A stretch of 12,693 bases of DNA, taken from contig JAUXFK010000060.1 in NCBI GenBank assembly GCA_030623035.1, positions 1 to 12,693 of the forward strand. Reading direction: 5' to 3'. This DNA is from Deltaproteobacteria bacterium. Its GTDB lineage: Bacteria > Desulfobacterota > UBA8473. Positions 1-7,272 of the stretch are shown here, piece by piece; position 1 is the stretch's first letter; each line of letters opens with the position of its first letter. Both the position numbers and the translations under genes were made by a program. The notes under the pieces were generated by a model. The model ran no database searches. It worked only from the letters and a program-made list of their open reading frames with translations, and was not told the origin of the DNA.

Positions 1-14
1 GGGGCAAAGGCACA

Positions 15-137
15 GTGGCACAAAGAAAAATAAAAACGTATAGAGATTTGCAGGTCTGGCAAAAATCAATGGCTTTAGTTAGTGTCCATCCAGAAATGAG
101 CAATTTTGTTCAAGGTCAAGGAAGGCGAAGATTTTAA
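15..137 (+). pseudogene. Four-helix bundle (23S rRNA intervening sequence) protein, N-terminal fragment
   Basis: From a GTG at 15, the frame reads VAQRKIKTYRDLQVWQKSMA and continues LVS. The piece IKTYRDLQVWQKSMALV is the characteristic N-terminus of the four-helix bundle / 23S rRNA-intervening-sequence protein family, whose members are usually about 115-125 residues long. After about codon 22 (position 80) the reading runs into the inner palindromic element and ends at a TAA at 135-137 after 40 residues. The rest of the gene is absent. It is a broken copy, probably interrupted by the element at 81-224. Family assignment comes from the recognised N-terminal motif alone. Confidence 0.6.
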
Positions 138-209
138 CCGCAGGAATATATTGAGATATTTCGAGGATTAAAATCTTCGCCTGACACAGAGATTGGGCAA
201 AAGGGCCAT

Positions 210-290
210 TTATGGATGGACACTAACTAAAGTTATTGATTTTTGCCAGACCTGCAAATCTCTATACGTTTTTATTTTTCTTTGTGCCAC
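210..290 (-). pseudogene. Second, inverted copy of the four-helix bundle N-terminal fragment
   Basis: The mirror arm encodes the same fragment on the opposite strand, starting at a GTG at 290. Only codons 19-20 differ (the family's Ser-Met-Ala reads Ser-Ile-Thr). A TAA at 210-212 ends it after 26 residues. Its upstream side (291-379 on the plus strand) retains more of the typical leader of these genes. It is not functional. Having the same interrupted gene end on both sides of one element suggests fold-back duplication of the flank, rather than two separate insertions. Confidence 0.55.
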
Positions 291-379
291 TGTGCCTTTG
301 CCCCTCTGTGCCTGAGTAGTTACTGCATTTAAACCTGTCTGCGTTCATCTGTATGAATCTGTGGCTGAATAGTAACCCT

Positions 380-1750
380 TCACTTAACATTAAAATCAGA
401 GGTCTTGGTTTTCATATATTCATATTTATCCATCCAAACTGAACCATATCCCCGATTCCATAAATACGCACAAATAGCTCCATATAAATTCTTTGTCTGG
501 ATAATCGAATTGAAAGCCATCTTCAGTGATGTTGCTCTTGATGTCGTATCTTTATAAATCCGGGTCACTCCCTCTTTCAATTCATCAGTACTCATGTGCC
601 TCGGCTCAAATACAACCTCCATAAAATCATAATACTTCCAATCTTCAGGACAATCGGTACGTAACAGCCTTCCTTCCTGTTTTAATCTGTTATACAATCT
701 CGTCCCTGGAAGAGGGGTTAAAATTGATAGTTGTATCGCATCTAACTTTGTCTCCTGGATAAACTCAGTTGTTCTTTCAAATACGTCTTTCCTGTCACTA
801 TCACTGCCAAAAACAAATGCTCCAATTACTCCAATGCCATGGTCATGTATCTTCCGGATGACCTCTTTATAGTTTTTTACACCTACCTTCAAATTTCTAG
901 TTTTATCCATACCTTGAAGTGCTTCTTCATTTAGAGATTCAAAGCCGATGAATACTGCCAAACAACCCGCTTTTTTTGCATACTTCAATACGTCTGGGTT
1001 ATTGGCAAAATCAATCCCCACTTGAGAGCCCCATCGCTTTTTTAATCCTCGCTCTATCATCCCCTTAAACAATCGAACCGCCCTTTCTTCTGCTTTTTTC
1101 CCGTAACCTAAAATATTATCATCCGGTAAAAAGACGTTCTTTTGTTTTATTGCTTCCAATTCATCCAGCAACTCATCTAAGGGCCTTTGTCTATAGGTAC
1201 GGCCATAAAGGGTCGTTACAGAGCAAAACTCACAATCATTCGGGCAGCCTCTCCCTGTTTGCACAACAGCTTTCACTCGATATTTTCTAATTTTATAAAG
1301 ATCCATTCGAGGCGTAACAAGATGATTTAAAGGAATACGCTCTCCTTTGTAATACCTTTTCAATTGATTACTTTCGAAGTCATGGATCAAGTCTAACCAA
1401 ACAGATTCTGCCTCACCGATTACGACAGAGTCAACAGAGTTTATGGCTTCTTCATACAACATAGAGGCATGCACACCGCCAATCACCGTTTTAATGCCTT
1501 TTCTTCTGTACTGCTCAGCTATTTTATATGCTCTGGGAATATTGCAGGTAAAAGCAGTTATACCGACGAGGTCAGCATCCTCAAAAGTTAGAGGCTCGAT
1601 GCTCTCATCGATTATCTTTATATCCCAATCAGAGGGGGTTAATGCAGCTATATAAGCTAAACCGACTTGCGGAACCCTTAAAGTAGGCACGCAAGCTAGA
1701 TTATATCTCGTTTCCTGAACAGGGTTAATGAGTAATAGTTTTTTGGCCAT
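380..1750 (-). CDS. B12-binding-domain-type radical SAM protein
   Basis: This 456-residue protein has the layout of BchE/HpnJ-like radical SAM enzymes. Residues 1-125 form a Rossmann-like cobalamin-binding-type domain, with an LLLINP start, an IDE strand end near 49 and GGVHAS near 91. The radical SAM barrel follows, with the 4Fe-4S/AdoMet motif CPNDCEFC (Cys169, Cys173, Cys176). The C-terminal segment resembles the DUF4070 tail of this group. The canonical DxHxxG cobalamin ligand motif is not evident, so cobalamin binding is uncertain. Known relatives carry out methyl transfer, cyclisation or rearrangement on lipids and tetrapyrroles. It is the last gene of the five-gene minus-strand cluster, 69 bp after the FAD oxidoreductase, with GGA about 12 nt before the ATG. 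In this context it most likely modifies an acyl chain. Substrate is unknown. Confidence 0.9.
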   Translation of the reverse strand: MAKKLLLINPVQETRYNLACVPTLRVPQVGLAYIAALTPSDWDIKIIDESIEPLTFEDADLVGITAFTCNIPRAYKIAEQYRRKGIKTVIGGVHASMLYEEAINSVDSVVIGEAESVWLDLIHDFESNQLKRYYKGERIPLNHLVTPRMDLYKIRKYRVKAVVQTGRGCPNDCEFCSVTTLYGRTYRQRPLDELLDELEAIKQKNVFLPDDNILGYGKKAEERAVRLFKGMIERGLKKRWGSQVGIDFANNPDVLKYAKKAGCLAVFIGFESLNEEALQGMDKTRNLKVGVKNYKEVIRKIHDHGIGVIGAFVFGSDSDRKDVFERTTEFIQETKLDAIQLSILTPLPGTRLYNRLKQEGRLLRTDCPEDWKYYDFMEVVFEPRHMSTDELKEGVTRIYKDTTSRATSLKMAFNSIIQTKNLYGAICAYLWNRGYGSVWMDKYEYMKTKTSDFNVK

Positions 1751-1819
1751 GGTCTTATTCCAGGTAAGTTTTTTAAGTGGTTGTTAAAATACAAAATCCC
1801 TTTGAACGGTTATTGGATT

Positions 1820-3205
1820 CTACCCCTTCATAAGTATGTGAAGGTTTGCCATGGATATGCCACTGAGCATTGCTCCGACTATCCCCAAAAACCCCTGATC
1901 TGTACCACAAATAAACAGGTTTTTCAAATGAGTTCTTCCTGTCTTGATCTTGTTTGGGCTTCCATATACTGCGCCGTTTATATGACCGGTAAATCTATGT
2001 ATTGTTTTCGGGGTAAATATGTCCGTATAGCGTATTGAACTTCGAAAATCGGGCATGAACTTTACGACTTCTTCAAGAGTCGTATCAAGCCAGAAAGCCT
2101 TTTGGGCTTTATACTCCTCCTGTTCCAATTCATTCCAGAGATCGAAATTCGCTATATTCGTTACCCTGATTAAAGCCTCGGGCAATGGGTCTTTATATTG
2201 GAAATTATTGGGACAGCATATAACACCACTTGAAACATCGACCAGATCGCTTGCTTTTCTATATTTGAACCGATCTGAATGATTAAAAAAGGTAATCGTC
2301 TTATCATAACCGATTTCAGCAGGCTCTCTATCCAATATCATAATATACTCTATGAATGAAAGCTGTCCTGATTCATATTTGAATATTTTTGAATTATAAT
2401 CTGACAAGAGGCGCATGGTTTCAACGTAACCGGCGGATGATATTATATTGTCCGCTGTCAGTTCTTCACCGTTTTCGAGTAATATCAACCCGGCCTTTTC
2501 ATTTTTAACCGTAATATGTTTTACACCACTGTTTAACCTTAATTCACCACCGTTTCCCTTATATTTATTGACGAGAACGTCGAGTATCTGTCTCACACCC
2601 GTCCAGGGCCTTGCAAAACCTTCGTTGAAGATACTCTGGAACATGATAACAAACTGACCAAACTCCATATCATCTTCATTTGCATTGCCGTAAAACATAA
2701 GAGGGCAAAAGATCATATCGATTAGGAGAGGATCAGATATGATCGATCCCACAACTTCAAAAGCGGAGATGGGTCTTGTATCCAGAGACAATGCATTGTA
2801 CTCAAAGATGGTTTTGATCAGCTTTTGGAAATTATCGGCCTGCGTCGGAAAATTGTCAACTACTTCCTGGACAAAAAAGTCCAGGTTATTATTAAATCTG
2901 AGGGTCCTATCAGGGAATCTAATCATCGACATCCGCTGTTGGCAGAGGTCAAAATCTTCATGTTTTAATCTAAGTTGACGCAACAACTTTGGAAGTGGCG
3001 TTGATTTGATACTCCGAGGAACATAATTGGTCATTGCATGGAGACCCACATCAAATTTATGTCCATCCCGGACATAAAATGAGTTCAGCCCTCCAATACG
3101 GTAATGTTTTTCGAGGATGCAGACCTTTTTGTCATAGTAGGCCAGCCTGATGCCGGCTGCGAGACCAGACATTCCTCCACCAATAATGATAACATCATAG
3201 TCCAT
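1820..3205 (-). CDS. FAD-dependent CrtI/phytoene-desaturase-like oxidoreductase
   Basis: This 461-residue flavoprotein opens with a dinucleotide-binding fold, IIIGGGMSGLAAG (Gly9, Gly11, Gly14). Glu32 is the expected ribose-binding acid, and IGGLNS follows at about 37-42, as in phytoene desaturase/carotenoid isomerase relatives. The C-terminus has the matching FAD-closing motif NLFICGTDQGFLGIVGAMLS (from residue 429). The length suits the CrtI family. No signal peptide is seen. GGAG lies 7 nt before the ATG. Family members desaturate, isomerise or saturate polyenes. Next to an ACP and two ketoacyl synthases, an acyl or polyene substrate is more likely than a carotenoid, since no phytoene synthase gene is present. 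Similar proteins occur in the gene sets proposed for ladderane synthesis. The exact reaction cannot be deduced. Confidence 0.9.
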   Translation of the reverse strand: MDYDVIIIGGGMSGLAAGIRLAYYDKKVCILEKHYRIGGLNSFYVRDGHKFDVGLHAMTNYVPRSIKSTPLPKLLRQLRLKHEDFDLCQQRMSMIRFPDRTLRFNNNLDFFVQEVVDNFPTQADNFQKLIKTIFEYNALSLDTRPISAFEVVGSIISDPLLIDMIFCPLMFYGNANEDDMEFGQFVIMFQSIFNEGFARPWTGVRQILDVLVNKYKGNGGELRLNSGVKHITVKNEKAGLILLENGEELTADNIISSAGYVETMRLLSDYNSKIFKYESGQLSFIEYIMILDREPAEIGYDKTITFFNHSDRFKYRKASDLVDVSSGVICCPNNFQYKDPLPEALIRVTNIANFDLWNELEQEEYKAQKAFWLDTTLEEVVKFMPDFRSSIRYTDIFTPKTIHRFTGHINGAVYGSPNKIKTGRTHLKNLFICGTDQGFLGIVGAMLSGISMANLHILMKG

Positions 3206-3573
3206 AACCAGGCTCCACAGGTAAGTGACTCCCCAAAAAAGGATATAGCTTTAAAAAACCATAACCGTTCCTGTACCTTTGCTTCTTAGGATGAATACAG
3301 CATTAGATTTGGAATTTCAACCCCTTTAAGCTCAAAGGGCGAGTTTTGAAATGTTTTTCGCGAGTCTCGGATTTATTAAAAAATGTTTTGGACAAAACGA
3401 ATCCGGATTTGGGCAACAGCCCTTTAAGTTTTTATCCGCTGCATATAAGGAGTATCGTATTAATAAACCAATTCAGGATGGATGAAAAGAAGAGAGATTT
3501 TCTCTTATGTAAAAACTCGGTTATTTGAAAAGATGAGGTAAATTATCCCTTAATTCGCCAAAAGCATCCTTTT
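3206..3573. other. Long spacer inside the lipid cluster, no convincing gene
   Basis: This 368-bp gap between the ACP and the FAD oxidoreductase is unusual, because the other junctions in the cluster are 23-69 bp. I see no convincing gene on either strand. It holds a small hairpin, ccctttaagctcaaaggg (3322-3339), and a block at about 3355-3415. Read on the minus strand, that block loosely resembles 7040-7110 (GGATT..GTTC..CATTTT.TTAA), so both may be decayed members of one dispersed repeat. The rest is AT-rich. The gap could separate two transcription units, but no clear promoter is visible. Confidence 0.5.
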
Positions 3574-3825
3574 TTAAATCTCTTTCATAAGCGGCTCGAG
3601 ATAAGCCACGGAACTATCGAGTGTAAATAATTTCATGTAGTCATCTTCCGGCACAATGATACCGTAACGTTTTCGTAACTCCATAATAATATCTAAAAAA
3701 TCCATTGAGTCCATTTCAACCTGGTCTCGTATGCGGATATCCGGCTTGAGGTTGCTCACATCTTCATCTGGTAGAATTTCCTGGATGACCTCTAAAATCA
3801 TGGATCTAATTTCTTCTCCAGTCAT
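3574..3825 (-). CDS. Acyl carrier protein
   Basis: This 83-residue acidic protein has the four-helix ACP pattern. The phosphopantetheine attachment site is Ser40 in EMDSMDFLDI, at the start of helix II. The motif has Met where many fatty-acid ACPs have Leu (DSLD). A second conserved region, YGIIVPEDDY, follows at about 54-63. AAGGA lies about 9 nt before the ATG. It starts 46 bp after the FabF-like gene. As the chain carrier, it would present acyl or beta-ketoacyl groups to the two neighbouring condensing enzymes and to the modifying enzymes further downstream. A cluster-borne ACP beside dedicated synthases points to a specialised chain rather than bulk fatty acid synthesis. Confidence 0.95.
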   Translation of the reverse strand: MTGEEIRSMILEVIQEILPDEDVSNLKPDIRIRDQVEMDSMDFLDIIMELRKRYGIIVPEDDYMKLFTLDSSVAYLEPLMKEI

Positions 3826-3871
3826 ACAAATAATTCCTTTCTAAAAAAGCCGGAATAACTCCTGAAAATCG

Positions 3872-5110
3872 CTATTCTCTATACTTTTTTACAATAACAA
3901 CAGAGTTGATGCCCAGCATTCCAAATGAGTTGTTTAAGATATTATCAACCCTGTCTATCTTTCTGGGTTCGTTGATTATAAGGTTCTTAAATACACACTC
4001 AGGGTCTAAATCGTCTATATTGATCGTCTGGTGAACGATATGGTCTTCAAATGAGGGCAAATTTCCCATCAATTCTAAAGCGCCGGCAGCTCCCATTGTA
4101 TGGCCAATGAAACTTTTGGTGTTGTTTATATACACATTTGAATCATCCCCAAAGACTTCTTTTATCGCCTTACATTCCGCCTTGTCACCTTCCACAGTTG
4201 CAGTAGCGTGTGTATTGATAATATCGATATCGCCAGCCGATATGCCGGCACTTTTAAGGGCGCTATTCATGCACTCCATCTGTCTTAAGGGGTTTGGAAG
4301 GATGAAGTCAGACGCATCTGAGTTGATAGCGTAACCTGCTATTTCTCCATAGATTTTCGCATCTCTTTCAAGGGCGTCATGTAACCTTTCCAGTGTACAA
4401 ATACAACCTCCCTCTGAGACGACGATACCGTTTCGATTCTTATCAAAAGGCCGGGATGCCTTCTCCGGTTCCGTATGGCTTGCCAGTGCCCCTTCATTTT
4501 TAAATGCAGCAAAAACGCCAAATGTATGAGGAGTCTCTGAAACCCCACCAGCCAGGGCTAAATCTACTTCTTTGAGTCGCAGCATTTGCAAACCGTGAAT
4601 AAGCCCAATATTACCGGCAGCACATGCCGCCCCCAACGTGTAATGCGGGCCGGTAATCCCCAGATTCAGAGTGACTTCGCCTGCCGGGCTGTTGGCCACG
4701 GTTCTTGGGTTATGATGGTGAGACCAGAAATCCACATTGTAATCATACTGTTTTATATTGTAAATCTCATTTTCGGTTTCCACATTACCGTGCTCAGTAA
4801 TCCCAAGATATATGCCAATTCTGGATTTATCAAAAGAAAAAAAATCCAGATTCGAATCGATAATTGCCTCATTTGCACAGTAAATCGCAATAGAGCCTGC
4901 CCGCGTTCCGCGACGCAGTGCCTTTTTCTTCTGATATTTAAGCGGATCAAAATCACATAGGCCAGCAATTACTTCCCCCATATAGTGGGTATCTATCTTC
5001 CCTACTCCGGATCTTCCGGAAAGCAAATTCTGCCGAAATTCTGCAAGATTATCCCCATTCGGAGAAGTTAGCCCGGCTCCTGTTATTACAATTCGTGCTT
5101 CGCTATTCAT
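3872..5110 (-). CDS. Beta-ketoacyl-ACP synthase II-like (FabF family)
   Basis: This 412-residue protein is full length for KAS I/II. It contains the nucleophile Cys163 in LGAACAAGNIG, His301 in NTHATATVEGD (typical members read THGTST), Lys332 and His337 in TKSFIGHTMGAAGA, and the Phe-Gly gate near NSFGMLG (395-400). The full Cys-His-His set means it should condense acyl and malonyl-ACP, not act as a chain-length factor. The altered THATAT loop and a histidine-rich stretch (HHH at 131-133) distinguish it from housekeeping FabF. It starts 23 bp after the KAS III-like gene, with a strong AGAGGTGA ribosome binding site. It probably extends the chain on the cluster ACP. Confidence 0.93.
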   Translation of the reverse strand: MNSEARIVITGAGLTSPNGDNLAEFRQNLLSGRSGVGKIDTHYMGEVIAGLCDFDPLKYQKKKALRRGTRAGSIAIYCANEAIIDSNLDFFSFDKSRIGIYLGITEHGNVETENEIYNIKQYDYNVDFWSHHHNPRTVANSPAGEVTLNLGITGPHYTLGAACAAGNIGLIHGLQMLRLKEVDLALAGGVSETPHTFGVFAAFKNEGALASHTEPEKASRPFDKNRNGIVVSEGGCICTLERLHDALERDAKIYGEIAGYAINSDASDFILPNPLRQMECMNSALKSAGISAGDIDIINTHATATVEGDKAECKAIKEVFGDDSNVYINNTKSFIGHTMGAAGALELMGNLPSFEDHIVHQTINIDDLDPECVFKNLIINEPRKIDRVDNILNNSFGMLGINSVVIVKKYRE

Positions 5111-5133
5111 CTAGCAATCACCTCTTTGTAAAA

Positions 5134-6183
5134 CTACCATTTTACACCAAGCATAATAGAAGACAACCCACTGCCGATCCCCAACATTGCAACCCGACTC
5201 CCAGCATTGAGATGACCCTCATCGGCTGATATGGCCAAAGTAATAGGAAGTGAAACCGGACCAACATTTCCCAAATACTCTACACTGGAGGACCCCTTCG
5301 AACTGTCAAGGCCCAATCTATCGAACAATAGATTCTGATGAACAACGCTAACCTGGTGACAGAATACTTTGTCTATCTCCGAACTTTTCCATTTCAACTT
5401 ATTCTTTAATGCCTTCCATGTCTTATCCGCCAATTTTAGTCCATTATCCAATACACCCTGAAAGTCAGTACGCATACTTGGACGACTGTTTGACTCATAA
5501 AAATATGTGTCATCTTTAATACGACAAAGTCCGTTGTGTTGCGAAGCAGTACGGATCACTCCACCTAAAAGCCTGTGTTTTGAGCTGGACAATGATGAAT
5601 GGGTCATAATCACTGCTACTGCGCCAGAACCCAGAGTCAAAGAGGCAAAAGAAAACTTGAGCTTGGCCCTGGTCATCTCTGAGTCCTGCAAGATTTCATC
5701 TATTGTTATGTCCGTGATATGCCTGCTGCTTTCACTTGCAACTATAATGCCTGCTTTTACCTGGCCCAATTCAATCATGTTTGCCAAAGCCACCATACCG
5801 TTTACAAAACCTAAACAGGCATTTGATATGTCAAATATAGTCGCTGTAGAAGGCAGACCTAAAGAATCATGAACCAAGAAGGCCGTTGCCGGCTCTAAGA
5901 AGTCCCGGCTCAGAGAGGTATGAAGGACACATTCAATATCATTCTTATCTATATCAGAGTTAGCTATGGCCTTCTTTGCCGCCATTGCACCGGTATGGCT
6001 CGGAGGCTCTCCATTAAGCCAGAATCTACGCTCACGAATCCCTGTCATCATTTCAAGACGGCCATATGCAAGGTTTAGCCTGTTATATACTGGAGACAAT
6101 CTTTCTTCCAGGCTCAGGGATGTAATGATGTCTTCCGGGATTACATATCCAAAAGACTCAATACAGACATCTTTGTAATGCAT
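5134..6183 (-). CDS. Beta-ketoacyl-ACP synthase III / OleA-like condensing enzyme
   Basis: This 349-residue thiolase-fold enzyme has the KAS III catalytic triad: Cys123 in DISNACLGFVNGM, His276 in VFCHQVS and Asn306 in LGNVGPVS. The N-terminal piece with RLEMMTGIRERRFW resembles the KAS III/OleA subgroup that works on longer acyl groups, rather than the acetyl-CoA-specific FabH. It is the first gene of the cluster. AGAGGG lies about 8 nt before the ATG. Possible roles are starting the chain from an acyl-CoA or joining two long chains head to head as OleA does. OleB, OleC and OleD partners are not seen, so standard olefin synthesis is not supported. Family is sure, the exact reaction is not. 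Confidence 0.92.
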   Translation of the reverse strand: MHYKDVCIESFGYVIPEDIITSLSLEERLSPVYNRLNLAYGRLEMMTGIRERRFWLNGEPPSHTGAMAAKKAIANSDIDKNDIECVLHTSLSRDFLEPATAFLVHDSLGLPSTATIFDISNACLGFVNGMVALANMIELGQVKAGIIVASESSRHITDITIDEILQDSEMTRAKLKFSFASLTLGSGAVAVIMTHSSLSSSKHRLLGGVIRTASQHNGLCRIKDDTYFYESNSRPSMRTDFQGVLDNGLKLADKTWKALKNKLKWKSSEIDKVFCHQVSVVHQNLLFDRLGLDSSKGSSSVEYLGNVGPVSLPITLAISADEGHLNAGSRVAMLGIGSGLSSIMLGVKW

Positions 6184-6238
6184 CTAATTACCCTCTCTAA
6201 GGAATTATTACCCTTGGCTATACTATACAAAGTAAAAA

Positions 6239-6244
6239 ATTATA
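6239..6244 (-). promoter_or_regulatory. Possible -10 element of the lipid cluster
   Basis: On the minus strand, a perfect TATAAT lies about 55 nt before the start codon of the first cluster gene. No TTGACA-like box is found about 17 nt further upstream, where the MITE begins. The surroundings are AT-rich, so chance is a real alternative. Confidence 0.2.
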
Positions 6245-6263
6245 TATTCTACACTCTAATTTA

Positions 6264-6396
6264 GATGAATTCGTAAAAAGTCGTCACTCAGGTGAAAACC
6301 GGAGTCCAGATGATCCGCAACTGCTTGAAAACACTGGATTCCGGCTTTCGCAGGAATGACGGGAAAGGGTATTTATTGACTTTTTACGAGACCATC
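6264..6396. mobile_element. Miniature inverted-repeat element (MITE), 133 bp
   Basis: The ends are 19-bp terminal inverted repeats. The left end reads gatgaattcgtaaaaagtc, and the reverse complement of the right end reads gatggtctcgtaaaaagtc (16 of 19 identical). Inside, ccggagtccag (6299-6309) pairs with ctggattccgg (6334-6344, one mismatch). The right half contains a copy of the attcc..gaaa..ggaat hairpin that recurs at 12600-12678. No coding capacity. It sits directly upstream of the promoter region of the lipid cluster. Target-site duplications are not obvious. Confidence 0.7.
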
Positions 6397-6471
6397 AATT
6401 TAAAAAAAACAATAAAAAACAAAACCAGCATATATAAATTGTAAAGTTCTATTAAGAAATGATTATCTCAA

Positions 6472-6759
6472 TCATCGATGTGCTTCGTCTCGCCCCTTAG
6501 ATAGCAACGTGGGGATATGAAATTTTAATTTAACATTTACCCAGTTATCAATGGACCCTTGAGGGATTACACTGTCCGGAACATGCTTACCAAACCTAGC
6601 GATGGCTGAAGAAACCTTTCTGGAATCGCCTACAGTATCGGGGGACACATTGATCTGCAAAAGCAATAAGAAAAGAACGTGAAAAACCCCTCTATCCAAT
6701 ACAAGATTGGTTATGTGTTCGAATGCGGAGTCTTTTCTTCTAAAGTACATATCGTCCAC
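6472..6759 (-). CDS. Hypothetical protein, doubtful ORF
   Basis: This 95-codon open frame starts from a GTG at 6759, with an in-frame ATG at 6750. I do not recognise the product. A hydrophobic stretch (VFHVLFLLLLQI, about residues 26-37) could be a short membrane segment, and the remainder is mixed and polar. No ribosome binding site precedes either start, and the upstream sequence is very AT-rich. It lies alone in an otherwise non-coding, repeat-bearing region. It may be a gene remnant or a chance frame. Confidence 0.3.
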   Translation of the reverse strand: MDDMYFRRKDSAFEHITNLVLDRGVFHVLFLLLLQINVSPDTVGDSRKVSSAIARFGKHVPDSVIPQGSIDNWVNVKLKFHIPTLLSKGRDEAHR

Positions 6760-6876
6760 TAATTTAAAAATATTTTATATAATTCTGATTATTATAAAAA
6801 ACTACGAAATATTAAATAATTATATATCCTACTAAAAAGCTCCTCTTTTGTCTACCCCTATTTTAATAAACATCAC

Positions 6877-7011
6877 TCAGATCTTTTCCGGCATTTCTAT
6901 ATTCAATAATGAACCATTTAATTGGTTCATTATGTGAAATGAAAAATTTCGTAACTGTTTAGCCAGATAATGATTTGGATGGTCTTTGACGAGCATTTTT
7001 GGGGTACTCAT
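6877..7011 (-). CDS. Small ORF (44 residues) overlapping a dispersed repeat
   Basis: On the minus strand an ATG at 7011 follows AAGGAG with only a CTGG spacer, a good Shine-Dalgarno sequence. The frame encodes 44 residues, beginning MSTPKMLVKDHPNHYLAKQL and ending MPEKI, and stops at 6877-6879. Residues 5-20 are encoded by the 51-bp repeat also found at 9488-9538. There the same frame reads KMLVKEHPNHCPSKQL. Family unknown. The ribosome binding site and repeat-borne coding are in its favour. Its short length and location among palindromic repeats are against it. Confidence 0.35.
   Translation of the reverse strand: MSTPKMLVKDHPNHYLAKQLRNFSFHIMNQLNGSLLNIEMPEKI
6906..6933. repeat. Perfect 11-bp inverted repeat with 6-nt loop
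   Basis: ataatgaacca pairs perfectly with tggttcattat around a tttaat loop. No T-run follows on either strand, so a terminator is not supported. It lies within the 44-codon ORF next to the 51-bp dispersed repeat, and may be part of the same repetitive element or an operator-like site. Confidence 0.6.
6951..7001 (-). repeat. 51-bp dispersed repeat, copy 1
   Basis: This segment matches 9488-9538 at 46 of 51 positions without gaps. Both start gtaactgtttag and end gagcatttttg on the plus strand. The orientation relative to neighbouring minus-strand reading frames is the same in both copies. The similarity fades on either side, although both have a CGAA..GG..ACTC-like stretch before it on the minus strand. 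Positions 7012-7272, beyond the small ORF, hold no gene that I can support. Confidence 0.75.
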
Positions 7012-7272
7012 CCAGCTCCTTCGTTTCTCAGGATAAACAAGGCTGAAGATAAGCATTTTAAGTGTTTGAGACCCGTTGGGCGAATTTAAGAAAATGCCCG
7101 GAACAAATCCGAAAAGGGGTCAAAAAACCTGCGAAAGAGAGCGGAAAAGGGAATTTTTCAGTGTGAACGAATTGAAGTTTATTCTATAAATGCTATTGAC
7201 ACCATTTCCAAATGTGATAGGTTCTTAATTCAATCTAATTTTAGTATATATCTGCCTGCAGGCAAAATACAA

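Larger units (their letters stand above)
1..304. repeat. Large imperfect palindrome (composite MITE-like element)
   Basis: Position n pairs with position 305-n across the whole segment. The outer arms 1-98 and 207-304 are inverted copies with only three mismatches that I can find (positions 71, 72 and 93). An inner 14-bp arm is perfect (124-137 against 168-181), and a short central stem (145-149 against 156-160) shares the same axis. The remaining parts are diverged but still partly alignable. The inner block of about 81-224 has ends reading agtgtccatcca and looks like a miniature element with terminal inverted repeats. The outer 80 bp on each side are leader and N-terminal codons of a four-helix-bundle protein gene. 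Positions 305-379, just outside the right arm, hold the type of leader often found before such genes, and no gene. Confidence 0.85.

Noticed and set aside
4586..4960. 124-codon plus-strand open frame opposite the FabF-like gene
   Set aside because: It lies wholly antisense to a gene with intact catalytic motifs and shows no family motif or ribosome binding site. The same applies to the other long antisense frames across 1400-6200.
7196..7225. TTGACA box upstream of the receiver fragment as a promoter
   Set aside because: No acceptable -10 hexamer at 16-18 nt; the sequence there reads about AGGTTC.
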